From assembly GCF_003148745.1 (NCBI RefSeq), contig NZ_QGGU01000010.1, positions 99,387-163,386 of the forward strand: a stretch of DNA of 64,000 nt, in the 5' to 3' direction. Positions 54,058 to 64,000 of this stretch are shown here, piece by piece. Below the pieces are notes generated by a model that made no database searches, had not been told where the DNA came from, and saw only the letters and a program-made list of their open reading frames with translations. Made by a program: the position numbers and the translations under genes. Positions within the stretch are counted from its first letter, which is position 1. Each line of letters opens with the position of its first letter. Origin of the DNA: Pleionea mediterranea (GTDB taxonomy: Bacteria; Pseudomonadota; Gammaproteobacteria; Enterobacterales; Kangiellaceae).

Positions 54058-55290
54058 TTAAAATCCGCTGAACCAATTTTTCATTCGTTCAAACACCGAC
54101 GTAAAGCTGCCGGTTTTCTGTGGTGTGTAATGATAATCTTTGGTTTGTTGATGTCCGTACAACAGCAAACCAACACCCGTGGCGTAAATAGGATTTCGAA
54201 CCACATCCGACAATCCCTTAACGTATTGCGGCATTCCCAGACGCACCGGCATATGGAATACTTCTTCGGCCAACTCGATTAAGCCTTCCATTTTCGAAGA
54301 GCCTCCGGTTAACACCACACCGGCCGGAATAATTTCTTCAAACCCGCTGCGGCGAAGTTCAGCCTGTATTAAATTGAATAATTCTTCGTAACGCGGCTCC
54401 ACCACTTCGGCCAATGTTTGGCGAGATAAACGACGCGGCGCTCGCTCGCCAACGCCCGGTACTTCGATGGTATCTTCCAGTGACGTTAATTGACGTAACG
54501 CACAGGCGTATTTAATTTTGATGTCTTCTGCGTGTTGTGTAGGCGTTCGAAGAGCCACCGCAATATCGTTTGTTACCTGATCGCCAGCGATAGGAATAAC
54601 AGCAGTGTGACGAATAGCACCTTCGGTAAAAATCGCAATATCCGTGGTGCCGCCACCAATATCCACCAGACAAACACCTAACTCTTTTTCATCATCGGTC
54701 AGTACCGAGTAACAGGACGCTAACTGCTCCAAAATAATGTCGTCCGTATCCAGGCCACACCGGCGAACACATTTAACAATATTTTGTGCGGCACTGACTG
54801 CACCTGTAACCATATGAACCTTTGCTTCAAGTCTCACCCCTGACATGCCAATGGGCTCTCGAATACCCTCCTGATTATCGATCACAAATTCTTGTGGCAA
54901 CACGTGAAGAATTTTTTGATCCGCTGGTATTGCAACGGCTTTGGCCGCATCAATAACGCGATCAACATCTTGCGGGTTCACTTCCTGATCACGAATAGCA
55001 ACAATGCCATGAGAATTTAAACTGGCGATATGGCTACCGGCGATTCCGGTAAACACCGAGTGTATTTGACAACCCGCCATTAACTCAGCTTCTTCGACAG
55101 CCCGTTGGATGGACTGAACCGTCGACTCGATATTAACCACCACACCTTTTTTCAGTCCGCGCGAAGGATGCGAACCAATACCGATAATATCGATTTCATC
55201 GTTCGCATTAACTTCACCGACAATCGCAACAACTTTCGATGTTCCAATATCCAGTCCAACAATTAATTTTTTTTCTGGTGCTCTAGTCAT
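54058..55290 (-). CDS. ftsA: cell division protein FtsA
   Basis: 410 residues, actin fold: LIVGLDIGTSKVVAIVGEVN (phosphate 1), VCLVDIGGGTTDIAIFTEGA (phosphate 2), VVLTGGSSKMEGLIELAEEV (adenosine). The 1C domain specific to FtsA is inserted near residues 85-165. The C-terminal amphipathic helix is FERMKNWFSGF, which binds the membrane. It tethers FtsZ to the inner membrane and recruits later division proteins. 30 bp after ftsQ. Confidence 0.98.
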   Translation of the reverse strand: MTRAPEKKLIVGLDIGTSKVVAIVGEVNANDEIDIIGIGSHPSRGLKKGVVVNIESTVQSIQRAVEEAELMAGCQIHSVFTGIAGSHIASLNSHGIVAIRDQEVNPQDVDRVIDAAKAVAIPADQKILHVLPQEFVIDNQEGIREPIGMSGVRLEAKVHMVTGAVSAAQNIVKCVRRCGLDTDDIILEQLASCYSVLTDDEKELGVCLVDIGGGTTDIAIFTEGAIRHTAVIPIAGDQVTNDIAVALRTPTQHAEDIKIKYACALRQLTSLEDTIEVPGVGERAPRRLSRQTLAEVVEPRYEELFNLIQAELRRSGFEEIIPAGVVLTGGSSKMEGLIELAEEVFHMPVRLGMPQYVKGLSDVVRNPIYATGVGLLLYGHQQTKDYHYTPQKTGSFTSVFERMKNWFSGF

Positions 55291-55320
55291 AATCGTTCTC
55301 TATTTTGTTTCACCCTGAAT

Positions 55321-56193
55321 TTAATGTTGAGCTACCTGCTCTTGCTTTTTATTTTTCCAACCTACTGCCACACCTGATTGATACCGCATATCGATATAAG
55401 CTAACCGCTGCTTTTGCTGTTGATTAACTGACTCAACGACGGTTAAAAATCGCTCTAATCGATCCGATAATTCTTTTTTTCCGAGAAACAGCGCTATGCC
55501 GTTTTCAAGTTGCATGGTCCATCCATTATGAGGACTCACAGATAGTTCGGTAATTCGAAACTCGTTCTCTGGCATTTGTTCCGAGAAAAAATGATACATG
55601 GATAACAAATCCGAAATTTTTCCATAGTTACCGGTTAACAAAGGCAACTGTTCAAATTGTGTCACGTTATCGGCTTGAAACACGATGCCTTCTTTACTGA
55701 TCAATTTTTCATTATTTAAATTTAACCAGGGCTGATGTTCTTCGACATCCAGCATCAATGTATGCGGCCATACTTTTCGTGCTTTCACCTGCTTAACCCA
55801 GGGGTAGGTGAGTATCACTTCTGAAACCTCTGCAACATCCAACGTAAAAAACGAATCATCTATTTCGGCTTTTATATAGCGCTCTAACGATTCAGCCGTA
55901 ACAAAATCAGGCGCATTTTGAAACGCCACTTTCCAACTTTTAACAGTATTAGATGACTCTGAATCAGTTAACTCAGAGTCCGTTAACTCAGAATTTTTAA
56001 CAGCACTACCTGCCACCTGATTGTTAACCGCTTTGCTTTTTAACCAGTTAAATACAGGCTGGCTAAACATAAAAACACTCACCGTTACTGCGCCTAAACC
56101 GACAATAAAAACAGACAGACGCAACCAACGCTTAAGCGAGGCGCCTGAATCTGATTTTTTAGTGGTCGCCATTTGGCGTTTACGCTGACTCAT
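55321..56193 (-). CDS. ftsQ: cell division protein FtsQ
   Basis: 290 residues. A basic cytoplasmic start (SQRKRQMATTKKSDS) is followed by one transmembrane helix (about 27-48). A periplasmic POTRA domain comes next (ILTYPWVKQVKARKVWPHTL) and then the FtsQ β domain. It links early and late division proteins through FtsB and FtsL. Between the helix and POTRA is a short in-frame repeat, SELTDSELTDSESSN (about 68-82), not normal in FtsQ. The ATG overlaps the ddl stop (ATGA). Confidence 0.93.
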   Translation of the reverse strand: MSQRKRQMATTKKSDSGASLKRWLRLSVFIVGLGAVTVSVFMFSQPVFNWLKSKAVNNQVAGSAVKNSELTDSELTDSESSNTVKSWKVAFQNAPDFVTAESLERYIKAEIDDSFFTLDVAEVSEVILTYPWVKQVKARKVWPHTLMLDVEEHQPWLNLNNEKLISKEGIVFQADNVTQFEQLPLLTGNYGKISDLLSMYHFFSEQMPENEFRITELSVSPHNGWTMQLENGIALFLGKKELSDRLERFLTVVESVNQQQKQRLAYIDMRYQSGVAVGWKNKKQEQVAQH

Positions 56194-57128
56194 AAACTTG
56201 TTTTTAAAATTTCCAATGTTAAAGCTTCAAATGAAAGCCCTTTATGCAATGCTGCTTTAGGTACCAAACTGGATTCGGTCATACCGGGCACCGTATTCGC
56301 CTCAAGTAATTTAAATTGCTGGTTATTATTATCAAAAATAAAATCAACCCGGCCCCAGCCAGAACAGCCTAAAGCGGCAAAAGCGTTAAGCGCCAATTCA
56401 CCCAATATCGACTCCTGCTCATCCGATAAACCACTGGGACAAAAGTATTCTGTTTCTGACGACTGATACTTGGCTTCATAATCATAAAATTCACGAGGAG
56501 TGACCATACTGATACTCGGCAACGCCGTGTTGTTCAAAATGGCAACGGTATATTCTTTGCCATTAATGAATGATTCCACCAGTACTTCACTGTCGTACTG
56601 TCGGGCGGTTTCTATGGCACGACACAACTCACCAACGTTTGACGCTTTACTCATGCCAACACTTGAACCTTCATGTGACGGTTTAACAAACACCACAGGA
56701 CCAAGTTTGGCAATAATGCTGCGAATACTTTGTTCATTCACAGTAAACTCTTCTGAAACCAGAACATGATCCGCTACAGGTAATCCCATCGCTTTCCAAA
56801 TCATTTTGCTGCGCCATTTATCCATGGCTATGGCAGATCCCAGCACGCCACTGCCGGTGTACTGGATCCCCATAAATTCAAGAGCGGCCTGAATTCGACC
56901 ATCTTCACCACCCCGGCCATGCAATGCATTCCATACACGAGTGATGTTTTTTGATTTAAGTTGCGATAAATCTTGCTCTTTGGGATCAAAGGCTTGCGCA
57001 TCTATACCCATTTTCTTAAGCCCTTTAATAACAGCTTCACCAGAACGTAACGATATTTCACGCTCTGCTGAGTCGCCGCCCAAAAGGACTACAACTTTGC
57101 CAAACTGTTGATTAAGTGCATCGGTCAT
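56190..57128 (-). CDS. ddl: D-alanine--D-alanine ligase
   Basis: 312 residues from ATG 57128, one base after the murC stop and with AAAGAGTGAA upstream; an in-frame GTG at 57137 would overlap murC. ATP-grasp motifs are typical of Ddl: VLLGGDSAEREISLRSGEAV, VFVKPSHEGSSVGMSK, LVESFINGKEYTVAI and FKLLEANTVPGMTESSLVP. It makes the D-Ala-D-Ala dipeptide added by MurF. Likely DdlB, as placed inside the dcw cluster. Confidence 0.96.
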   Translation of the reverse strand: MTDALNQQFGKVVVLLGGDSAEREISLRSGEAVIKGLKKMGIDAQAFDPKEQDLSQLKSKNITRVWNALHGRGGEDGRIQAALEFMGIQYTGSGVLGSAIAMDKWRSKMIWKAMGLPVADHVLVSEEFTVNEQSIRSIIAKLGPVVFVKPSHEGSSVGMSKASNVGELCRAIETARQYDSEVLVESFINGKEYTVAILNNTALPSISMVTPREFYDYEAKYQSSETEYFCPSGLSDEQESILGELALNAFAALGCSGWGRVDFIFDNNNQQFKLLEANTVPGMTESSLVPKAALHKGLSFEALTLEILKTSL

Positions 57129-57129
57129 T

Positions 57130-58569
57130 TTATTCACTCTTTAAAAAAATAGACTGGCGATTTTCTTTCCAGTGCTTTGCAATTTTTCCAACATCACCAG
57201 CGCCCTGGGTCAATACCAGATCACCGTCATTAACAACTCCGGCAATCAGTTCATCAAGCTTTTCCAAACTTTCAACGTATATGGGATCAACTTCTCCGCG
57301 CTGACGAATGCTGCCACACAAAGATTTACTGTTGGCGCCCGTGATTTCTTTTTCACCGGCAGAATAAACATCCAACATAAGCAGGACATCGACTCCCGAC
57401 AAAACAGAAACGAAATCTTCATATAAGTCACGCGTACGTGAATATCGATGTGGTTGATACACCATCACCAATCGCCGTTTTGGCCAGCCTTCCCGAACTG
57501 CTTTGATGGTTGCATCCACTTCCTTTGGGTGGTGTCCATAGTCGTCCACCACTTCCACTTCGCCTGACTCACAAGGAAAGGTGCCAAAAGAATGAAAACG
57601 ACGGCCGATGCCTTCAAAGTTTAATAACGCCTGCTTGATTGCATCTTCCTTTACACCTTCTTCGATACCAACGGCAATGGCCGCTAAAGCATTTAATACA
57701 TTGTGTTGACCTGGCAAATTCAAATCGATGGCGATAGTGCGCGAACTGCCTTTACGTTTCACCTGAAACTGACTGACATTACCCACTTGTGAAAACTCAA
57801 GTGCCTGGTAATCGGCTTTTTCATCAAAACCATAGGTAACATAAGGCCGTGCAATTTTTGGCAGCAGCTCTTTAACAATTGGATCGTCGATGCATAAAAC
57901 CGCCAGACCATAAAATGGTAAGTTATGTAAAAAGTCGATAAAAGCCTGCTTTAAATTATCAAAGCTGCCATAAGTATCCATGTGATCTTCATCAATATTG
58001 GTTATCACACTTACCATGGGTTGCAAATGCAAAAAGCTGGCGTCACTTTCATCGGCTTCCGCAATAAAATATCGACTGGTGCCTAATTGCGCATTACTGC
58101 CTGCACTATTTAACACACCACCAATAACAAACGTTGGATCAAGACCACCCCGTGCGCACACGGTGGTAATTAAACTGGTTGTGGTGGTTTTACCGTGAGT
58201 TCCGGCAATTGCAATACCATGGCGATAACGCATTAGCTCGGATAACATTTCCGCACGACGCACCACCGGGATCCTTCGATTGCGAGCGGCATTAACCTCC
58301 GGATTAGATTCATTAATCGCGCTTGACACCACAACCACATCAGCACCAAGTACATTGTTAGCGGCGTGATGAAAGGTGATGTCCGCCCCTTTTTCAATCA
58401 ACCGGGAGGTCACCGGCGATTCCGATTGATCCGAACCAGAAATTTTATAGCCCTGATTCAACAGAACTTCGGCAATGCCACTCATGCCGACACCACCAAT
58501 GCCAACAAAATGGATCTGGCGGATCCGTCGCATTTCGGGTATTGGAAAATGTTGGTTCGGTTGCTTCAT
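57130..58569 (-). CDS. murC: UDP-N-acetylmuramate--L-alanine ligase MurC
   Basis: 479 residues. The N-terminal Rossmann motif is [20 protein letters not shown]. The Mur ligase P-loop is [16 protein letters not shown], followed by [15 protein letters not shown] and [16 protein letters not shown]. It adds the first residue (L-Ala) of the peptide stem with ATP. ATG overlaps the murG stop (ATGA). Confidence 0.98.
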   Translation of the reverse strand: MKQPNQHFPIPEMRRIRQIHFVGIGGVGMSGIAEVLLNQGYKISGSDQSESPVTSRLIEKGADITFHHAANNVLGADVVVVSSAINESNPEVNAARNRRIPVVRRAEMLSELMRYRHGIAIAGTHGKTTTTSLITTVCARGGLDPTFVIGGVLNSAGSNAQLGTSRYFIAEADESDASFLHLQPMVSVITNIDEDHMDTYGSFDNLKQAFIDFLHNLPFYGLAVLCIDDPIVKELLPKIARPYVTYGFDEKADYQALEFSQVGNVSQFQVKRKGSSRTIAIDLNLPGQHNVLNALAAIAVGIEEGVKEDAIKQALLNFEGIGRRFHSFGTFPCESGEVEVVDDYGHHPKEVDATIKAVREGWPKRRLVMVYQPHRYSRTRDLYEDFVSVLSGVDVLLMLDVYSAGEKEITGANSKSLCGSIRQRGEVDPIYVESLEKLDELIAGVVNDGDLVLTQGAGDVGKIAKHWKENRQSIFLKSE

Positions 58570-59690
58570 TCTTTTTCACTCTTTAATAACGTTTCGCAAT
58601 AATCGGCAATGCGTTGCGAGGCATTGGTAATGGCAAATGATTTTGCCGCCAACGCCATTTGTTGAATCTTTTTTGGTTTTTCAATAAGCGGTTCTAACAA
58701 TTGCACTAGCTGATTTATTTCAGCCTGCGGAATCATCAGAGCACCACCAGCATTCACTAATGACTCAGCATTTTTTGTTTGATGATCATCGACCGCGTGA
58801 GGGTAAGGCACAAACAAAGCTGCCAATCCCATAACCGCAACTTCACTGACGGTTAATGCTCCGGCTCTGCAAATAATCACATCAGCCCATTGATAGGCTT
58901 TTGCCATATCATGAATAAAATCGGAAACGATGATCTGTTCCGATCCCGCAGCAGGATAATAGCCCTTTACCGTTTCTGAATTATGTTTTCCGGATTGATG
59001 CCAAACTGAAATTTTATTCGCCTTTATCAATGGGGTCAGTTGACCTGGCAAACTATCATTGAATATTTTTGCGCCACGACTGCCACCAATAATCAACACA
59101 TTCAAGGGTGATTTTTCAGTGATGCTTTCAATAGATTTTTTTTCTGCGGCGTTAATTATTTCGGCACGAATCGGATTGCCCGTGGTATAAACCGAATTTG
59201 AATTTCGATCACTATTTCGATCATTATTTCGCTCAAATGTATTAGCAAATGCTTCACAGACAACGGATGCTTTTTTAGATAAAATTCTATTGGTCATGCC
59301 TGCTATGGCATTTTGTTCGTGCACAATCAATTGTCTGCCGGAAATTTTAGCCGCCAATCCTCCAGGACCACTGGCAAATCCGCCAAACCCGGCAACTAAA
59401 CCAATCTTTTGATGCTTAATGATGCGCAGCGCTTTCATCACACAATTCATCAAAACAAACGGCGCTTTCAATAAAGCAAGCAAACCTTTACCGCGAATGC
59501 CGGTCACGGGTAGCAAAAAGATTGGAAAATCATCACGCTTTACCAACTCTTCTTCCATACCACCTTTTGAGCCTAACCAACTAATTTGATAGCCGCGTTC
59601 ACGCAATTCATTTGCTACGGATAACGCAGGAAATATATGCCCACCGGTGCCACCAGCCATGATTAAAATATTTTTATTTAACGCCGTCAT
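58566..59690 (-). CDS. murG: UDP-N-acetylglucosamine--lipid I transferase MurG
   Basis: 374 residues. [34 protein letters not shown] and the GT28 donor-site region [19 protein letters not shown] are present. It adds GlcNAc to lipid I, making lipid II. An Asn/Arg/Asp repeat ([14 protein letters not shown], about 153-166; bases 59202-59235) is inserted between [11 protein letters not shown] and the conserved TGNPIRAEI. It is not a normal part of MurG and looks like an in-frame repeat expansion in a surface loop. ATGA overlap with ftsW. Confidence 0.97.
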   Translation of the reverse strand: MTALNKNILIMAGGTGGHIFPALSVANELRERGYQISWLGSKGGMEEELVKRDDFPIFLLPVTGIRGKGLLALLKAPFVLMNCVMKALRIIKHQKIGLVAGFGGFASGPGGLAAKISGRQLIVHEQNAIAGMTNRILSKKASVVCEAFANTFERNNDRNSDRNSNSVYTTGNPIRAEIINAAEKKSIESITEKSPLNVLIIGGSRGAKIFNDSLPGQLTPLIKANKISVWHQSGKHNSETVKGYYPAAGSEQIIVSDFIHDMAKAYQWADVIICRAGALTVSEVAVMGLAALFVPYPHAVDDHQTKNAESLVNAGGALMIPQAEINQLVQLLEPLIEKPKKIQQMALAAKSFAITNASQRIADYCETLLKSEKE

Positions 59691-60853
59691 GATGCCTTTC
59701 CTTTTTGCTTCGATGACGAGGTTAATGACATTTGAGTTTCAAAATGCACACGAAGTAATATGGCAATAGCGACACAACAAACCACCAGGCTATTACCACC
59801 ATAACTAATAAATGGCAGCGTTAATCCTTTTGTGGGTAACGCACCACTACTAACCCCAATATTGACCAGGGCTTGTAGAATCAGCCAGATACTTATGCCA
59901 TAAGACAAGTAGGCCGCGTAGGCATGTTGTTGTTTTAGCGCTTCTCTGGCGATATTCATGCCTCGCCAAAACAAATACAGAAATAAAGCGATCACCACCG
60001 TCACACCAACAAAACCAAACTCTTCTGCAAACACAGCAAACACAAAATCGGTATGCGCTTCCGGTAAATAAGATAATTTTTGGACGCTATTGCCTAAACC
60101 TTCGCCAAACCATTGTCCGCGACCATAAGCAATCAATGACTGAGTTAACTGATAACCGGAGCCAAAAGGTTCTTTCCAGGGGTCTAGAAATACCATCAAA
60201 CGCTCATAACGATATGTCTGACTAATGGCAACACCGAATAAGCCAACACCTGCACAACTGCTTAACAAAATAAACTGCCATAGTTTGGCGCCGGCCAAAA
60301 ACATCATGGATAAGGTCGTTACACAAATTACCGCGGCGGCACCAAAATCAGGTTCAGCAACCAGCAATACCGTAATAAGGCTAATCACCAATAAGGGCTT
60401 TAAAAACCCACGAATTTGAGTTTGCAATTCATCGGTCCGTCGTACCAGATAACCGGCGATATAGGTAATGACAAATAACTTAACCAGCTCGGATACTTGT
60501 ATCGTTATAGGTCCCAGCACAATCCAACGTTTACTGCCATTAACCGAACGGCCAATCACTAATACGGCAACCAGTAATACAATGGCTGCAATTAACAACC
60601 AGGGACCGTATTTTTGCCAGAACTCAACCCGAATACCTAACGTAATAAAGCCTGCCACCAGAGCAACCACCAGATAAATAAAATGGCGGTTTACAAAATG
60701 CAGTGGATTAGCATTCAACTGTTTTTCTGCGTAAGGAATTGATGTGGACACAATCATCATGCCACCGATTGCCAGTAACACAAAAACGGTAAACAAAAGT
60801 CGGTTATCAAACGCTTGATAAACATTTAGAGCGAGGCTTTTCTGCTGGTTCAT
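59687..60853 (-). CDS. ftsW: SEDS-family division protein FtsW
   Basis: 388 residues with ten transmembrane helices. SEDS signatures: GSKRWIVLGPITIQVSELVK, KPLLVISLITVLLVAEPDFG with the essential Asp, and SGALPTKGLTLPFISYGGNS near the end. It is the septal peptidoglycan glycosyltransferase acting with FtsI. Start ATG 60853; ATGA overlap with murD before it and murG after it. Confidence 0.97.
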   Translation of the reverse strand: MNQQKSLALNVYQAFDNRLLFTVFVLLAIGGMMIVSTSIPYAEKQLNANPLHFVNRHFIYLVVALVAGFITLGIRVEFWQKYGPWLLIAAIVLLVAVLVIGRSVNGSKRWIVLGPITIQVSELVKLFVITYIAGYLVRRTDELQTQIRGFLKPLLVISLITVLLVAEPDFGAAAVICVTTLSMMFLAGAKLWQFILLSSCAGVGLFGVAISQTYRYERLMVFLDPWKEPFGSGYQLTQSLIAYGRGQWFGEGLGNSVQKLSYLPEAHTDFVFAVFAEEFGFVGVTVVIALFLYLFWRGMNIAREALKQQHAYAAYLSYGISIWLILQALVNIGVSSGALPTKGLTLPFISYGGNSLVVCCVAIAILLRVHFETQMSLTSSSKQKGKAS

Positions 60854-62187
60854 TTCGCCTCCCTCACTAACTGCATAAAATGATCGCCACGTAGCTGATA
60901 GTTATCGTACAGATCGAGACTGGCACAGGCCGGTGAGAACAGAACCGTATCACCTTTTCTTACAACAGTTTTGCAATCACTCACAGCTGCATTCAAATCA
61001 TCCACAACACTGCAAAGATTTTTTGGTAAACAGCGTTCAAAAAGCGCTGCATCTTTACCAAAAACCCAGGTATGTTGAATGCACTGCTGAATGGTTTTGC
61101 CAAGTTCAGAAATATCGGCGCCTTTTGCATCACCACCGGCAATTAAATACAGTTGACTATCCGGTTTATAAAAGCCACTAATTGCTGCAACAGTCGCACC
61201 CACGTTGGTGGCTTTTGAATCATTAATCCACTCAATGCCATCGGTCGTTTCAACTCGCTGACAACGATGAGTTAATCCAGAATATGTTTGAATGGCTTTT
61301 ATAATATCTGATGTAATTTCAATGCCGACCAAGGTTAGCAATGACAAGCAGGCAGCAAAATTCAGTCCGTTATGGGAACCTTTTAACAGACAATCTTGCT
61401 CCTGCAATAACTCAGTGTTTTTATAAAATACTGTAAAACCATTATCATCGGTTTTGACCCAAATGGCTGCACGGTCATTGCTTCCAAAGGAGCATTGTTG
61501 CTCTGGCAAAAACTCATCAATGGTTAGCTTATCGTCCAGATTAACCGCAGCCGATTTAGTCATGGTATACAAACGGCGTTTTATAGCAGCGTAATTATCC
61601 AACGTTTGATGTCTATCCAGATGATCCGCACTGATGTTCAATACAGAAACCGCTTCGGCTTTTAAACTTTTTAATGACTCTATTTGAAAGCTGGACAATT
61701 CAAGAATATAAAATTCCGGTGTTGGTTGTTCGAGCAAATCCAATACCGGCGTGCCGATATTACCGGCAACAACGGCATCGATGCCTAGCTCTGCCGTTAT
61801 CCATCCCAGACAGTCACAAACCGTTGACTTTCCATTAGAGCCCGTAATGGCGATAATTTTTGCAGAACAGTTTTGAGCAAACAATTCAACATCACCCACC
61901 AGCTCGACACCCTGTGCAGTGACACTTTTTAATACAGGTAGGTTAATGTCGACTCCCGGACTTGCGATGATCAAATCCGCTTTTAGTAACCTTGTTAAGT
62001 CAAACTCTCCACAACGAATCTCGACAGTAGGAAAAGACTGTTGAAACGCATCGAGCTGTGAAGGATTTTCTCGAGAATCCATCACCAACACCTGCCAGCC
62101 TTGTTTAAGGCAATAGCGTACGCACGAAGCCCCGGTTAAACCGAGGCCAAGTACGATGGCAAATTGTTTGGTGTGGTGATGTGTCAT
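60850..62187 (-). CDS. murD: UDP-N-acetylmuramoylalanine--D-glutamate ligase MurD
   Basis: 445 residues. AIVLGLGLTGASCVRYCLKQ opens the nucleotide-sugar domain. The P-loop is IIAITGSNGKSTVCDCLG, with FYILELSSFQIESLKSL and WINDSKATNVGATVAAISGF. The C-terminal VLFSPACASLDLYDNYQLRG is the D-Glu site. It adds D-glutamate to UDP-MurNAc-L-Ala. 32 bp after mraY. Confidence 0.98.
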   Translation of the reverse strand: MTHHHTKQFAIVLGLGLTGASCVRYCLKQGWQVLVMDSRENPSQLDAFQQSFPTVEIRCGEFDLTRLLKADLIIASPGVDINLPVLKSVTAQGVELVGDVELFAQNCSAKIIAITGSNGKSTVCDCLGWITAELGIDAVVAGNIGTPVLDLLEQPTPEFYILELSSFQIESLKSLKAEAVSVLNISADHLDRHQTLDNYAAIKRRLYTMTKSAAVNLDDKLTIDEFLPEQQCSFGSNDRAAIWVKTDDNGFTVFYKNTELLQEQDCLLKGSHNGLNFAACLSLLTLVGIEITSDIIKAIQTYSGLTHRCQRVETTDGIEWINDSKATNVGATVAAISGFYKPDSQLYLIAGGDAKGADISELGKTIQQCIQHTWVFGKDAALFERCLPKNLCSVVDDLNAAVSDCKTVVRKGDTVLFSPACASLDLYDNYQLRGDHFMQLVREAK

Positions 62188-62219
62188 ACTAACTCTTTAA
62201 TAACCTCGACTTATGTGAC

Positions 62220-63302
62220 TTACCGTATTTTTAAGGTGGCTAAACCCACCAAAACCAATACAACTGAAATGATCCAGAAACGAACAATTACACGCGGCTC
62301 CGGCCAGCCTTTTAATTCATAATGGTGATGCAACGGTGCCATATTAAAAATTCGCCTGCCGGTTAATTTATAAGAGCCCACTTGCAAAATGACGGATACG
62401 GTCTCCATCACAAATACGCCGCCCATAATAAATAACACCAACTCCTGTCGTACTGAGACGGCAAGAACACCAAGAGCCGCCCCCAAACCTAATGCACCAA
62501 CATCACCCATAAAGACTTGCGCAGGATAAGTGTTAAACCATAAAAAACCGAGTCCGGCACCAACCAGCGCGCCACAGAAAATAGTCAGCTCACCGACCCC
62601 GATAACATAAGGAATGGCAAGATACTCAGAAAACTTAATATTTCCGGTTAGGTAAGCAAAAATTCCCAAAGCACCGGCGACTAATACCGTTGGTAATATT
62701 GCTAAACCGTCTAAGCCATCGGTCAAGTTGACGGCATTACTGGTTCCAACAATCACAAAATAAGTCATGGGTATAAATAAAATACCCATGCCTATGGCAA
62801 TATTTTTAAAGAAAGGAACGATTAACGTTGTTTCGACAGGCGAAGCAGCGGATTGATATAAATAATAAGCCGCAGCAAACCCAACCACCGACTGCCAAAA
62901 GTATTTCCATCGTGCAGGTAAGCCGGTTGGATCTTTTTGTATTAACTTTCGATAATCATCAACCCAGCCAATCACACCAAATGCCATTGTGGTCAACAAC
63001 ACAACCCAAACATGACGGTTATCCAGATCTCCCCAAAGCAATGTAGACAGTGCAATAGCAATCAAAATTAAAGCGCCACCCATGGTCGGCGTGCCTGATT
63101 TTGATAAATGCGTCTGCGGTCCATCATTACGAACTGTTTGACCAATTTGATAATGCGCTAATTTGCGGATCATAATTGGGCCAATAAATAACGAAATACC
63201 CAAGGCTGTGATCACACTTAAAATTGCGCGCAGTGTTAAGTAACTGAAAACATTAAACCCAGAATAGTATTGCTGAAGATACTCTGCTAGCCACAACAAC
63301 AT
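62220..63302 (-). CDS. mraY: phospho-N-acetylmuramoyl-pentapeptide transferase MraY
   Basis: 360 residues with ten transmembrane helices. Catalytic loop motifs: [40 protein letters not shown] and [19 protein letters not shown], and the His motif [20 protein letters not shown]. It transfers phospho-MurNAc-pentapeptide to undecaprenyl phosphate, giving lipid I. ATG overlaps the murF stop as TAATG. Confidence 0.98.
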   Translation of the reverse strand: MLLWLAEYLQQYYSGFNVFSYLTLRAILSVITALGISLFIGPIMIRKLAHYQIGQTVRNDGPQTHLSKSGTPTMGGALILIAIALSTLLWGDLDNRHVWVVLLTTMAFGVIGWVDDYRKLIQKDPTGLPARWKYFWQSVVGFAAAYYLYQSAASPVETTLIVPFFKNIAIGMGILFIPMTYFVIVGTSNAVNLTDGLDGLAILPTVLVAGALGIFAYLTGNIKFSEYLAIPYVIGVGELTIFCGALVGAGLGFLWFNTYPAQVFMGDVGALGLGAALGVLAVSVRQELVLFIMGGVFVMETVSVILQVGSYKLTGRRIFNMAPLHHHYELKGWPEPRVIVRFWIISVVLVLVGLATLKIR

Positions 63303-64000
63303 TAGTGCGTCTCCCCAAAATAGTTAACGGACCACTGCAACAGAGGTTCAACCACATGTTCCATATGCGCACTTCGAGAACCCTTCAGTAAAACGGCCGT
63401 TTTTGTTTGTTTTATTGTTTTGATTATAAAATTGGTTAATTCTTGTTGTGACGTAAAGTGATGAGCACCCTCTGCAAAAGCCTGATGGGCAAACTGACTC
63501 AAAACACCAATGGTCAATAAGTGTTCGACACCTGCCTGTTTTGCGTATAAACCGGCTTTTTGATGATACTCACGCGCTTTTTCTCCCAGCTCACCCATAT
63601 CACCTAAGGCAACAATGGTTTTGCCAGGTTGTTTAACCAGCACATCAACACCCGCGGTAAACGAGGTGTAATTAGCGTTATAGGTATCATCAATAATGGT
63701 TAATTGATCCGAGGGGCGATGAACTTGCAACCGTCCTTTTACCCCAGCAAACGATTCCAGTCCTTTAACAATTAAATCAATATCTAAACCTGCCGCAATT
63801 GAACAAGCTGTCGCGGCCAGTGCATTCATGACGTTATGTTGTCCTGGTACATTTAACGTAACCGCGTATCGGGCAGAACCGACTTGCAGATCAAAGCACA
63901 CCTGATGTTGCTTCAACTCTAAATTTACAGCCATAATGTCCGCACTATTATGCATGGCAAACGTTTTTATAGGTTGACTGATTCTTTCTCGCCAGTAAGC
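63302..64000 (-). CDS. murF: UDP-MurNAc-tripeptide--D-alanyl-D-alanine ligase MurF (5' end outside window)
   Basis: The frame stays open to the right edge; the visible first residues are [15 protein letters not shown], so this is the C-terminal ~230 residues. [20 protein letters not shown] and [20 protein letters not shown] are the Mur-ligase second and third domain motifs. [17 protein letters not shown] and [15 protein letters not shown] are typical of MurF. The ATP-binding P-loop is beyond the window. It adds D-Ala-D-Ala (from Ddl) to the tripeptide. First visible gene of the leftward dcw unit. Confidence 0.95.
   Translation of the reverse strand, partial: AYWRERISQPIKTFAMHNSADIMAVNLELKQHQVCFDLQVGSARYAVTLNVPGQHNVMNALAATACSIAAGLDIDLIVKGLESFAGVKGRLQVHRPSDQLTIIDDTYNANYTSFTAGVDVLVKQPGKTIVALGDMGELGEKAREYHQKAGLYAKQAGVEHLLTIGVLSQFAHQAFAEGAHHFTSQQELTNFIIKTIKQTKTAVLLKGSRSAHMEHVVEPLLQWSVNYFGETH

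Overview
This 64 kb window looks like chromosome from a low-GC, Gram-negative gammaproteobacterium, probably marine or free-living. The strongest argument is its right third, a classical division and cell-wall (dcw) cluster read leftward: murF-mraY-murD-ftsW-murG-murC-ddl-ftsQ-ftsA-ftsZ. It is followed by lpxC, a divergent dciA-like gene, an M23 peptidase, secA and mutT. No rRNA, tRNA or CRISPR array was seen.

Layout: 1-15.4 kb carries ordinary accessory and housekeeping genes: a DUF418 membrane protein, an RluA-type pseudouridine synthase, a membrane AraC regulator, a class-C-like serine hydrolase, an ECF sigma factor with its partner, a broken RhuM-Fic gene, a secreted alpha/beta hydrolase, a CPBP protease, a LuxR regulator coupled to a Ca/Na exchanger, an MBL hydrolase and a PHA-system protein. 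15.4-22.1 kb is a scarred region: a truncated nucleotidyltransferase with its intact HTH partner, a decayed RAYT transposase between long direct repeats, a second RAYT 3' remnant, and an intact RAYT beside a DUF6933 gene. 22.2-29.7 kb is a visibly more AT-rich defence island: Vsr, a C5 cytosine methyltransferase, a GHKL (MutL/MORC-type) ATPase, a DUF4420 PD-(D/E)XK protein and a Z1-domain helicase. It sits directly behind the stop codon of a HIT gene.

30-46.3 kb alternates single genes or pairs with two kinds of repeat. One is a mosaic family of multi-hairpin elements bounded by GTTTCGCATCGC inverted ends; it has interchangeable modules, compensatory base changes in its stems, and a ~140 bp core that lies in either orientation. 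The other is a set of heptanucleotide tandem arrays with unit NNNNACT, several of them touching stop codons and some growing out of the end of the hairpin elements. These two repeat systems are the least explained structure in the window. Genes here include a LuxR-HTH/TPR regulator, a permuted NlpC/P60-like hydrolase divergent from an unknown membrane protein, a YCII protein, a DJ-1/GlxA pair, a ClsB-like phospholipase D, a trans-sulfuration PLP enzyme, a DMT transporter and an unknown exported protein.

46.3-64 kb is the cell-envelope block. Successive dcw genes mostly overlap by ATGA or TAATG, implying one coupled transcription unit that ends at a strong hairpin after ftsZ. lpxC, the M23 gene and secA each have their own terminator.
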